Below, piece by piece: positions 12,901 to 24,900 of a DNA stretch of 64,000 bases. The notes under the pieces were generated by a model that searched no databases, was not told the DNA's origin, and was given only the letters and a program-made list of their open reading frames with translations. How positions within the stretch are numbered: the stretch's first letter is position 1; each line of letters starts with the position of its first letter. The translations under genes and the position numbers were made by a program. Where the stretch lies: contig NZ_JAHKKG010000003.1 of NCBI RefSeq assembly GCF_018829635.1, positions 372,001-436,000 of the forward strand, read 5' to 3'. The stretch comes from Paractinoplanes bogorensis. Its GTDB lineage: Bacteria > Actinomycetota > Actinomycetes > Mycobacteriales > Micromonosporaceae.

Positions 12901-15900
12901 GGGCACGGTCCTCATCACCGGCGGTACGGGAGGCATCGGCGCCGTCGTCGCCCGCCAGTTGGCCCGGGACGGGGCCAAGCTGTTGCTGGTCTCGCGGCGT
13001 GGCCTGGACGCACCGGGGGCGCGGGAGCTGGCCGACGAACTGGGAGCGCAGGTCAAGGCGTGCGACGTCACCGACCGGGCCGCGCTCGCGGAACTCGTCG
13101 ACAGCATCGACAACCTGACCGGGATCGTCCACGCGGCCGGCATCGGGGACAACGGCGTCCTGGCGTCCATGACACCGAAACGTTTCGACCGTGTGCTGGC
13201 GGCCAAGGCTGACTCGGCCTGGTGGCTGCACGAGCTGACGGAAGACCGTGATCTGCGGGCGTTCGTGATGTTCTCGTCGGCCGGCGGAATGGTGCTGACC
13301 GCGGGACAGGCGAACTATGCGGCGGCCAACGTCTTCCTGGACGGCCTGGCGGCGTACCGGAAGGAACTGGGTCTCAAGGCCACGGCCATCGCCTTCTCGC
13401 TCTGGGATGTCGGAGTCGGTCTCGGCCAGGACATGACCGACGCCGACCGGCGCCGGATGGCCAAGCAGGGGCTGCCGGTCATCGGGGCGGACGAGGGGCT
13501 CGAGCTCTTCAAGGCCGCGCTCGCCTCGCCGCGTTCGACCGTCGTGCCGATCAAGGTGGACACGGCGGCGCTGCGGAACCGGACCGATGTGGTGCCGGCG
13601 CTGCTCCGCGATCTGGCGCCCACTGTCCGGCGGGCGGCCACGCAAAGCCCGGCCCAGGAGGGTCTGGCGGGGCTCACCCCGGGGGAGCGGCGGCGCAAGG
13701 TCCTTGATCTCGTACGCGAGCAGGTCGCGGCCGTCCTCGGCCACGGCTCGGTGGACGCGATCGAACCGGGCAAGGCGTTCCAGGAACTCGGGTTCGACTC
13801 GCTGACCGCCGTCGAGCTGCGCAACCAGCTCGCCGCCCGCAGCGGGCTCACGCTTCCGGCCACGCTGGTGTTCGACTACCCGACAGCCACGGCGGTCGCG
13901 GAGCTCATCGACACCTCGCTCGGCGGCGTGAGTAGAACGGCCGAGGCCGCCCCGGAGAGGATCCACACCGACGAGCCGATCGCCATCGTCGGCATGGCCT
14001 GCCGCTACCCGGGAGACGTGCACGGGCCGGAAGACCTGTGGCGTCTGGTGCTCGACGGCGTCGACACCGTGGGCGACCTGCCCGCCGACCGCGGCTGGGA
14101 CATCGACGGCCTGTACGACCCGGAGCCGGGCAAGGACGGCAAGAGCTACACCCGGCGGGGCAGCTTCCTGCGCGATGCGGCCGACTTCGACCCGAACTTC
14201 TTCGGCATCTCGCCGCGCGACGCCCTGAGCATGGACCCGCAGCAGCGCCTTCTGCTCGAGACCTCGTGGGAAGCCGTGGAGCACGCGGGCATCGACCCGT
14301 CGTCGCTGCGCGGCAGCCGTACGGGCGTGTTCGCCGGCGTGATGTACCACGACTACGCGCTCAACGTGAACCCGGCGGCCACGGCCGGTGGCAGTGTCGT
14401 CTCGGGCCGCGTGTCGTACACGTTCGGCTTCGAGGGTCCGGCGGTCACCGTGGACACGGCCTGCTCGTCGTCGCTGGTCGCGATCCACCTGGCGGCGCAG
14501 GCGCTGCGGCAGGGCGAGTGCGATCTGGCGCTGGCCGGCGGCGCGACCGTGATGGCGACGCCGGGCATGCTGATCGACTTCAGCAAGCAGCGCGGGCTGT
14601 CGGTCGACGGGCGCTGCAAGGCGTTCGGCGCGGACGCGGACGGTGTGGGCTGGGCCGAGGGCGTCGGCGTCCTGCTGGTCGAGCGGCTGTCCGACGCGCG
14701 GCGCAACGGGCACCAGGTGCTCGCCGTGGTGAAGGGGTCGGCCGTCAACCAGGACGGTGCCTCCAACGGATTCACCGCCCCGAACGGCGCTTCGCAGCAA
14801 CGGCTCATCCGTCAGGCGCTGGCGAGCGCCGGGCTGGACACCGGTGACGTGGACGTGCTGGAGGCGCACGGCACCGGCACCACGCTCGGGGACCCGATCG
14901 AGGCCCAGGCGCTCCTGGCCACGTACGGGCAGGAAAGGGAAACGCCGCTGCTGCTCGGCTCGATCAAATCGAACATCGGGCACACGCAAGCCGCGGCCGG
15001 TGTCGCCGGTGTCATCAAGATGGTGCAGGCGATGCGGTACGGGGTGGTGCCGCGCACGCTGCACGCCGACGAGCCCTCGCAGCACGTCGACTGGACTGCC
15101 GGCTCGGTGTCTCTCGTGACCGCGGAGACGCCCTGGCCGGAGAAGACCGGTTCCCGCCGGTCCGCGGTGTCGTCGTTCGGCATCAGCGGCACCAACGCGC
15201 ACGTGATCCTCGAGCAGGGTCCGGCGGTCGCCCCGGCCACCGACCGTGGCCCGGCGACCGGGGACGAGCCGTGGCTGCTGTCCGCGGCGACGCCCGAGGC
15301 CCTGCGCGCACAGGCTTCGCGACTGCTCGCCGTGACCGACGCCGACCCGCGTGACGTCGCCTTCTCGCTGGCCACCACGCGGGCCGACCTCGAGTACCGG
15401 GCGGTGCTCAACCCGGCGAGCCTGGTCGCCTTCGCCGGCGGCGAGGACACACCCGACGTCATCACCGGCCGGGCTCGCGGTACGGCACCCCTCGCGGTTC
15501 TGTTCACCGGGCAGGGCTCGCAGCGGGCCGGTATGGGGGCGGCGCTCTACGAGCGGTTCCCGGTGTTCGCGGCCGCCTACGACGAGGTCGTGGCGCGGCT
15601 GGAGATCGGCGACGACCTCGACCGGACCGGCAACGCCCAGCCGGCCATCTTCGCCCTGGAAGTGGCCCTGTTCCGCCTGGCTTCATCGTTGGGTGTGAAG
15701 CCCGACTACGTGGCCGGTCACTCGATCGGTGAGATCGCGGCCGCCCATGTCGCCGGTGTCATGTCGCTCGAGGACGCGTGCACGCTGGTCGCTGCCCGCG
15801 CCCGCCTGATGCAGGCCCTGCCCGCCGGCGGGGCGATGGTGGCGATCCAAGCCGCCGAGTCGGACATTTCACTTACTCCGGGCGTGTCGCTCGCGGCGGT

Positions 15901-18900
15901 CAACGGCCCTCACGCAGTCGTGATCTCCGGCGCGTCGGATGAAGTGGAAGCGATCGCGGCCCGGTTCGAGAAGACCAAGCGCCTCACGGTCAGCCACGCC
16001 TTCCACTCGGTTCTGATGGAGCCGATGCTGGAGGACTTCCGGGCCGCCATCGAGGGGCTCACTTTCCACCCGCCGCAGATCCCGGTCGTGTCCACCGGTG
16101 ACATCACCACGGTCGACTACTGGGTGAACCACGTCCGCGACACCGTCCGTTTCGCCGACAACATGGCCCGCCTGGACGGCGCCAAGTTCCTCGAACTGGG
16201 CCCGGACGCGGTGCTCGCCGGCCTGGTCGAGGGCGGCATCCCCGCTATGCGCCGCGACCGCGACGAGGTGAAGACCTTCCTGGCCGCGCTGGCCCGCCTC
16301 CATGTCACCGGTGTCCCGGTCGACTGGTCCGCGCTGATCACCGGCCGCAAGATCACCCTTCCCACGTACGCCTTCCAGCACGAGCCCTTCTGGCTGGAGG
16401 CCACGATCGCCGCCGACCCGGCCGCGCTCGGCATGACGGCGGTCGACCACCCGTTGCTCGGCGCGGCGGTCTGGTCCCCCGGCGGCGGCGCAACCTTCAC
16501 CGGCCGCCTCACCCGCTCGGCCCAGCCCTGGATCGCCGACCACGCCATCCTCGGCACGGTTCTGCTGCCCGGCGCCGCGTTCGCCGAGCTGGCCCTGCGC
16601 GCGGGCGCCGAAGCCGGCTGTCCGACGCTGGACGAGCTGACCCTGGCCGCCCCGCTGGTGCTGGCCGACGAGCCCCTGCAGCTTCAGGTGATCGTGGGCG
16701 CCCGGGCCGACGACGGCCGCCGCCCGGTCGCCATCCACAGCGGTGGCGGCCAGACCTGGGTCCAGCACGCCGCGGGCTTCCTGTCAGCTTCTCCCGCGGC
16801 CACGTTCGACCTGAGCGAATGGCCCCCGGCCGACGCTTCCCCGCTGGTCGTCGACTACGCGGACATCGCCACCCGCGGCTTCGCCTACGGACCCGCCTTC
16901 CAGGGGCTTTCCCAGGCCTGGGTACGCGGCGACGACCTCTACGCCGAGGTGACCCTGCCCGATGCGGCGGCCCCGTCCGGCTACGGCATCCATCCCGCGC
17001 TGCTCGACGCCGCGCTGCATGCCACGATCCTGCGCAACACCGAGGACTCCACGTCGATCCCGTTCGCGTGGAACGAGGTCGCCCTGCACGCGGTGGGCGC
17101 GACGACCGTACGGGTGCACCTCCGCCGGAACGGCGATCGCGAGCTGTCCCTGCGGGTGGCCGACCCGACCGGCCGCCCGGTGCTGTCGATCGGCTCGCTG
17201 ATCGGTCGCGAGGTGTCGTCCGGCCAGTTGAGCGCTGCGCCGCTGTATGGCATCGACTGGCGCCGCATCACGGTCACGCCTGTGGACAACGCGGGCGGCA
17301 CCGTCGCTGGGGTTGTGGACAACTCGGCCGCCGAGCTTGACAGCGCGCTAGTGTCCTCTGCTACCCGGGTGGGCGGGGGAGGCGGTGGCTCTCCGAAGAT
17401 CATCAACTGCGAAACACCGCACGGCGACGTCCCGACGGCGGTCCGCGCGCTCCTGGCCGACGTGCTGGACCGGCTCCAGAAAACCGAGCCGCTGATCGTC
17501 GTCACCAGGAGCGGGGATGTCGTTCAGGCTCCGGTCTGGGGCCTGGTCCGCGCGGCACAGGCGGAATTCCCGGGCCGGTTCACGCTGGTCGAGACGGATG
17601 GCTCGGAGAACGACGCCCTGCTGGCCGGCATTGCTGCGGCGAACGAGCCGGAAGCCAGAGTCAGCCACGGCGAGGTCTACGTCCCGCGCCTGCACCAGAC
17701 GGCGAGCGACACCCCGGAGCCGATCGAGTTCGACCCCGAGGGCACGGTCCTCATCACGGGTGGCACGGGTGGCATCGGTGCGGTCGTCGCCCGGCACCTC
17801 GCCGGGAACGGGGCCAAGCTGCTGCTGGTGTCGCGCCGGGGCCTCGACGCGCCAGGGGCAAGGGAGCTGGCGGCGGAAATCGGCGCCGACGTCAAGGCGT
17901 GCGACGTCACCGACCGGGCCGCGCTCGCGGAACTCGTCGACAGCATCGGCAACCTGACCGGCATCGTGCACGCGGCGGGCATCGGGGACAACGGTGTGCT
18001 GGCGAGCATGACGCCGGAACGTTTCGACACCGTGCTCAAGGCCAAGGCCGACGCCGCCTGGTGGCTGCACGAGCTCACCGAGGACCGGGATCTCCAGGCG
18101 TTTGTGATGTTCTCGTCGGCCGGCGGCATGGTGCTGACGGCCGGACAGGCGAACTACGCGGCGGCCAACGTTTTCCTGGACGGCCTGGCGGCGTACCGGA
18201 AGGAACGTGGTCTCAAAGCCACGGCCATCGCCTTCTCCCTCTGGGATGTGGGCGCGGGCTTCAGCGTCGAACTCGGCGAGGTGGACCGGCGGCGGATGGC
18301 CACCCAGGGGCTTCCGGTGATCGGCGCCGACGAGGGTCTCGCCATGTTCACGGCCGCCCTGGCCTCACCGCGTTCGACCGTCGTGCCTATCAAGGTGGAC
18401 ACGGCGGCCCTGCAAGCCCGGGCCGACCTGGTCCCGGCCCTGCTACGCGACCTGGTGCCGGCGAGGCGGAGCCTGGCCAAGGCCGCCGAGAAGCAGGCCC
18501 CGGATGTGGACATCCTGGAACTGGTCCGCAGCAAGGTCGCGGCCGTCCTGGGCCACCGCAGCGGCGCCGACATCGATCCCGAGCGGGCCTTCCGCGAGAT
18601 CGGCTTCGACTCGCTGGCCGCGGTCGAGCTGCGCAACCAGCTCGCCGAGGCGACCGGGCGCACGCTGCCGGCCACGCTCGTCTTCGACTACCCGACGCCG
18701 GCCGTCCTCGCGGCGCACCTGGCGGGCGCAGCCGACAAGAAAGCCGCGCCGACAAAACCGAAGATCGACGACGACCCGATCGCCATCGTGGGCATGGCCT
18801 GCCGCTTCCCGGGCGGTGTCACCACGCCGGAAGAGCTGTGGCAGCTGCTGCTCGACGGCACCGACGCGATCACCGAGTTCCCGGACAACCGCGGCTGGGA

Positions 18901-21900
18901 CCTCGACGCCCTCTACGACGCCGACCCCGACCACGCGGGCACGAGCTACACCCGGTCGGGCGGCTTCCTGCATGACGCCGGTGACTTCGATCCGGCCTTC
19001 TTCGGCATGTCGCCGCGCGAGGCGGTGGCCACCGACGCACAGCAGCGGATGCTCCTCGAGACCACGTGGGAGGCCCTGGAGCGCGCGGGCATCGACCCGC
19101 GATCGCTGCGCGGCAGCCAGACCGGCGTCTTCACCGGCATCATGTACAACGACTACCACCTGCTGCTGGGCGACGAGTTCGAGGGCGCGAACATCACCGG
19201 CAGCTCGCCCAGTGTGGCCTCCGGCCGTCTCTCGTACGTGTTCGGCCTCGAAGGCCCGGCCATGACAGTCGACACGGCCTGTTCGTCGTCGCTCGTCACT
19301 CTGCACCTGGCCGCGTCCGCGCTGCGCCAGGGGGAGTGCGACCTCGCGCTGGCCGGCGGCGTGAGCATCATGTCGACGCCGCGCACCTTCGTGGAGTTCT
19401 CGCGGCAGCGCGCTCTCTCGGGCGACGGCCGGTGCAAGGCGTTCTCGGACGACGCCGACGGCACCGGGTGGAGCGAAGGCGCGGGCCTGCTCGTCCTGGA
19501 GCGGCTCTCCGACGCCCGGCGCAACGGCCACCACGTGCTCGCCGTGGTGAAGGGTTCGGCGGTCAACCAGGACGGCGCGTCCAACGGGCTGACCGCCCCC
19601 AACGGGCCGTCCCAGCAGCGGGTCATCCAGCAGGCCCTGGCCAGCGCCGGGCTCAGCACCGGCGACGTGGACGTGGTCGAGGCGCACGGCACCGGCACCA
19701 CGCTCGGTGACCCGATCGAGGCCCAGGCGCTGCTGGCCACGTATGGGCAGGAGAGGGAAACGCCCCTGCTGCTCGGGTCGATCAAGTCGAACATCGGGCA
19801 CACCCAGGCCGCGGCCGGTGTCGCCGGTGTCATCAAAATGGTCCTCGCGCTCGGCCACCAGGCCCTGCCGCCGACCCTGCACGCCGAGACCCCGTCGTCG
19901 CATGTGGACTGGACGGCCGGCGCCCTCGATCTGCTCACCGAGCGCCGTGACTGGCCGTCGACCGGCCGCCCCCGCCGCGCGGGTGTCTCGTCGTTCGGTG
20001 TGAGCGGCACGAACGCCCATGTCATCCTGGAACAGGCCCCGGAAACTACGGAAAAAGCCGACGTCACGACGCCGGGCGTCACGCCGTTGATCGTCACCGC
20101 CCGCTCGGCCGAAGCTCTGAAAGCGCAGGCCGCGCGACTGGTGCCACTGGCCGACCAGCAGAACGATCTCGGTTGGTCCCTTCTCACCACCCGCGGTCTC
20201 CTCGAGCACCGGGCCGTGGTCTTCGACGTGGACGGCCTGCGCGACCTCGACAACGCCATCACCGGCGTAGCCACCCCCCTCGGCCGTACGGTGTTCGTCT
20301 ACCCGGGCCAGGGCTCGCAGTGGGCCGGCATGGGCCGCGAACTGCTCGACACCTCACCGGTCTTCGCCGCCCGCGCCGAGGAGTGCGCCGAGGCCCTGCG
20401 GAACTACGTCGACTGGGACCTGATCGACGTGCTGCGCAACGGCACGATGCTCGACCGGGTCGACGTGGTGCAGCCCGCCCTGTGGGCCGTCATGGTCGCC
20501 CTCACCGAGGTGTGGCGCTCGCTCGGCGTCGAACCGGCCGCCGTCATCGGCCACTCCCAGGGCGAGATCGCCGCCGCCACCGCCTCCGGCGCGCTCAGCC
20601 TGGACGACGGCGCCCGCATCGTCGCCCTGCGCAGCATCGCGGTCGCCGGTGACCTGGCCGGGCTCGGCGGCATGATGTCGGTCGCGCTCGGCGCCGACGA
20701 CGTCCGGCCGCGCCTGGACGAGCGGGCCGGCATCGCGGGCATCAACGGACCCCGCTCCACAGTGGTCTCCGGCTCGCCCGACGCGCTCGACGAGCTCACC
20801 GAACAGTTGGTGGCCGAGGGCGTCCGCGTCCGCCGCATCCCGGTCGACTACGCGTCGCACTCGCCGCAGGTCGAACTGATCCGTGAACGTGTGCTGGCCG
20901 ACCTGGCTCCGATCACGCCGCGCTCGACGGACATCCCGTTCTACTCGACGGTCACCGCCGAGCCGATCGACACCGCCGGGCTCGACGCCGGCTACTGGTA
21001 CGCCAACCTGCGCCAGACGGTCCTGTTCGAGCGCGCGACCCGCAAGCTCATCGAGGACGGCTACAGCGTCTTCGTCGAGCCGAGCGCCCACCCGACCCAG
21101 ACCGTCGGTATCGAGCAGACCCTCGAGTCGGCGGGCGTCGACGGTGTCGTCACCGGCACCCTGCGCCGCGAGGAGGGCGGCCTGCTCCGCCTGCTGACCA
21201 GCGCCGCCACCGTCTTCGTGCGGGGCGTGCCGGTCGACTGGGCGAGCCTGTTCACCGGTTCCGGTCGCAGGATCGACCTTCCCACGTACGCCTTCCAGCG
21301 CCGCTACTACTGGCCCGAGCCCTCGGCCACCACCGCCCACGGCGCCGCCGAGCCGGTCGACGCCGAGTTCTGGAACCTGGTCGACGCGGGCGAACTGGGC
21401 ACCGCCCTGGACCTCGACGGCGACGTGGCCGCCACGCTGACCCCGGCCCTGGCCGAGTGGCGGGACCAGCGCCGCCGCCGGGCCGCCGGGGACGCGCTGC
21501 GCTACACCGACAAGTGGAAGCCGGTCACCGTGACCGGCGCCCTCACCGGCGAGTGGGCCGTGCTGCTGCCGGCGGAGCCCGCGGACTGGATGCTCGCGGT
21601 GGTCGAAGGCCTCGAGACAACGGAGAGCGCGACCAACGTGCTGTCCTTCTCTGGCGCCCCGGACGCACCCGAGGGAGCCGCGGTCTGGCGCATCACCCGC
21701 GGGGCGGTCTCGATCGGCCGCGGCGACCAGGTCATCGATCCGGAGCAGGCCGCCGACTGGGGCCGCACCTGGACCGGCCTGATCGACCTGCCCGAGACGA
21801 TCGATGCCCGTACGCTCGAGCGCCTCGCCGCTGTGCTCGACGGCCCCGAGGACCAGGTGGCCATTCGCGCCGCCGGTGTCTTCGGCCGTCGCATCGTGCA

Positions 21901-24900
21901 CGCCCCGGCCGCGACCGGCCGCCACCGCCTCAGCGGGACCGTCCTCGTGGGCGGCGACGTCGACGACCGGATCACCGAGTGGGCCCGCGCGGCGGGTGCC
22001 GAGCAGGTGGTGACGGACGGGCGCGCCGACACCGTCGTCCTGTTCGCCACCGACGCCGTCGACGCGGCCCGCAACGACGGCCGTGCGCGGATGCTGCGCG
22101 GCCAGGGCGTGCCGGCCCTGTCCGTGACGTGGGACGGCCCTCAGAATGCCGACGCCGTGCTCGGCGCGCTCGACGCCGACCTGACCACCGTGAGCATCAC
22201 CGACATCGACTGGACCACGTTCGCCCCGGCCTTCGCGGCCACCCGCCGCAGCAACCTGCTCGCCGACCTGCCCGAGGCGGTCGCCGCCCTGGCCGAGCCG
22301 ACTATTGAACAAACGGGCGAGGTGCAGCTGACCCCGGCCGACATCCTCGGCCTGGTCCGCACCGAGGCGGCCCGCTGCCTCGGCTACGACAGCCCGGACG
22401 CGCTGCCGACCGGCATCTCGTTCCGCGACCTCGGCTTCGACTCGGCCGGTGCCGTCGACATGCGCAACCGTCTGCGCCGCCTCACCGGCGTCAACCTGGC
22501 CGCGACCGTCGTCTTCGACTACCCCGAGCCCGAGTTGCTGGCGGCGCACCTGAGTGCCGAGCTGTTCGGCGAGGTGAAGGAACAGCGGGCGGCGACGAGC
22601 CAGGTGACGACGAACGACCCGATCGTCATCGTCGGCATGGCCTGCCACTACCCCGGTGGCGTGGGCTCGCCCGAGGACCTGTGGCAGCTCGTCGCCGACG
22701 GCCGCGACGCCATCACCGAGGTGCCCGCCAACCGCGGCTGGGACCTCGACGCGGTCGCCACGGCCACCCGCCACGGCGGCTGGCTGACCGACCTGGCCGA
22801 CTTCGACGCGGAGTTCTTCGGCATCTCGCCGCGCGAGGCCGTGTCGATGGACCCGCAGCACCGCCTGCTGATGGAGACCACCTGGGACGCCATGGAGCGG
22901 GCCGGCGTCGCGCCGACCTCACTGCGCGGCAGCCGTACGGGCGTGTTCATGGGCACCAACGGCCAGGACTACTCGGATCTCAAGGTGAACGCCGGGGCGA
23001 ACGCCGACGCGTACGCGCTGACCTCGACCATCGCCAGCGTGCTGGCCGGGCGTATCTCCTACCTGGCCGGTCTCGAGGGCCCGGCGATGGCGATCGACAC
23101 GGCCTGCTCGTCGTCGCTGGTCGCCATCCACCTCGCGGCCCAGTCGCTGCGCGGCGGCGAATGCGACCTGGCCCTGGCCGGTGGTGTCTCGGCGATGTCG
23201 ACGCCGGGCGCACTGGCCGCGTTCACCGCGCAGGGCGGCCTCTCGACGGACGGCCGGTGCAAGTCGTTCTCGGAGGACGCGGACGGCACCGGCTGGAGCG
23301 AGGGCGCCGGCGTCCTCGTGCTCGAACGGCTCTCCGACGCCCAGCGCAACGGCCACCACATCCTGGCCGTGGTCAAGGGCTCGGCGGTCAACCAGGACGG
23401 CGCGTCCAACGGCCTCACCGCCCCGAGCGGCCCGGCCCAGCAGCGCGTCATCCGGCAGGCCCTGGCCAACGCCGGGCTCGTCACCAAGGACGTCGACGCG
23501 GTCGAGGCGCACGGCACCGGCACCCGCCTCGGTGACCCGATCGAAGCCCAGGCGCTGCTGGCCACGTACGGGCAGGACCGGGACGTTCCGCTGCTGCTCG
23601 GCTCGCTCAAGTCCAACCTCGGGCACGCGCAGGCCGCCGCCGGTGTCGCCGGTGTCATCAAAATGGTGATGGCGATGCGGAACGGCGTCGCCCCGCGCAC
23701 CCTGCACCTGGGCACGCCGACCCCGGCCGTCGACTGGACGTCCGGCGCGATCCAGCTGCTTGCCGACGCGGCCGAGTGGCCCGAAACCGGCCGCGCTCGT
23801 CGTGCCGCCGTCTCGTCGTTCGGCGTGAGCGGCACGAACGCGCACTTGATCCTGGAGCAAGGCCCGGCCGAAGCGCTGGAGAAGTCCGCCGAGGGACCGG
23901 CCATCTGGCCGGTCGCCGCCAAGTCGGCCGCCGCTCTGGACGCCCAGCTCGACCGGATCAAGGTCCTTGACGCGAACCCGGTCGACGTCGGCTTCTCACT
24001 GGCCACGACACGTTCCGCGTACGAGCACCGCGCCGTCCTCCTCGACGGCGTCGAGCTGGCCCGCGGCGCCGCGCCCGTGACCCGTACGGTGGCCATGCTC
24101 TTCTCCGGTCAGGGCAGCCAGCGCCTCGGCATGGGCCGCGAGCTCTACGCCCGCTTCCCGGTCTTCGCCGACGCCCTCGACGAGGCCCTGGCTCGCCTCG
24201 ACCCGGCCCTGCGCGACGTGATGTGGGGCGACGACGCCGACGCCCTCAATCGCACCGAGTGGACCCAGTCGGCGCTGTTCGCCATCGAGGTCGCCCTCTT
24301 CCGGCTCGTCGAGTCGTGGGGCGTGCGGCCGGACGCGGTCGGCGGCCACTCGATCGGCGAGATCGCCGCCGCCCACGTGGCCGGCGTGCTCACCCTCGAC
24401 GACGCCTGCACGCTCGTCACCGCGCGCGGCCGGATGATGCAGGCACTGCCCGCGGGCGGCGCGATGGTCGCCCTGCAGGCCACCGAGGACGAGGTAACGC
24501 CGCTGCTCAGCGACGTTGTCGACATCGCCGCGGTGAACGGGCCGAACGCGGTCGTGGTCTCCGGCGAGGAGGCTGCGGTCGCGGCGATCGAGACCGAAAT
24601 GCGCACCCGCGGCCGGAAGACTAGCCGTTTGCGAGTGAGCCATGCATTTCACTCACCACTGATGGAACCGATGCTCGACGACTTCCGCGCGGTGGTGAAC
24701 GGACTCTCGTTCGCCCGTCCCACCGTGCCCGTCGTCGCATCCGGTGACGTCACGACCACGGAATACTGGGTCCGCCACGTGCGGGACGCCGTGCGCTTCG
24801 CCGACACGGTCACCAAGTTGGCCGAGCGGCGTGCGGTCCTGTTCGAGCTGGGCCCCGACGGCGTCCTGTCCGCGCTGGCCGAGGGCTGCGTCCCGGCCCT

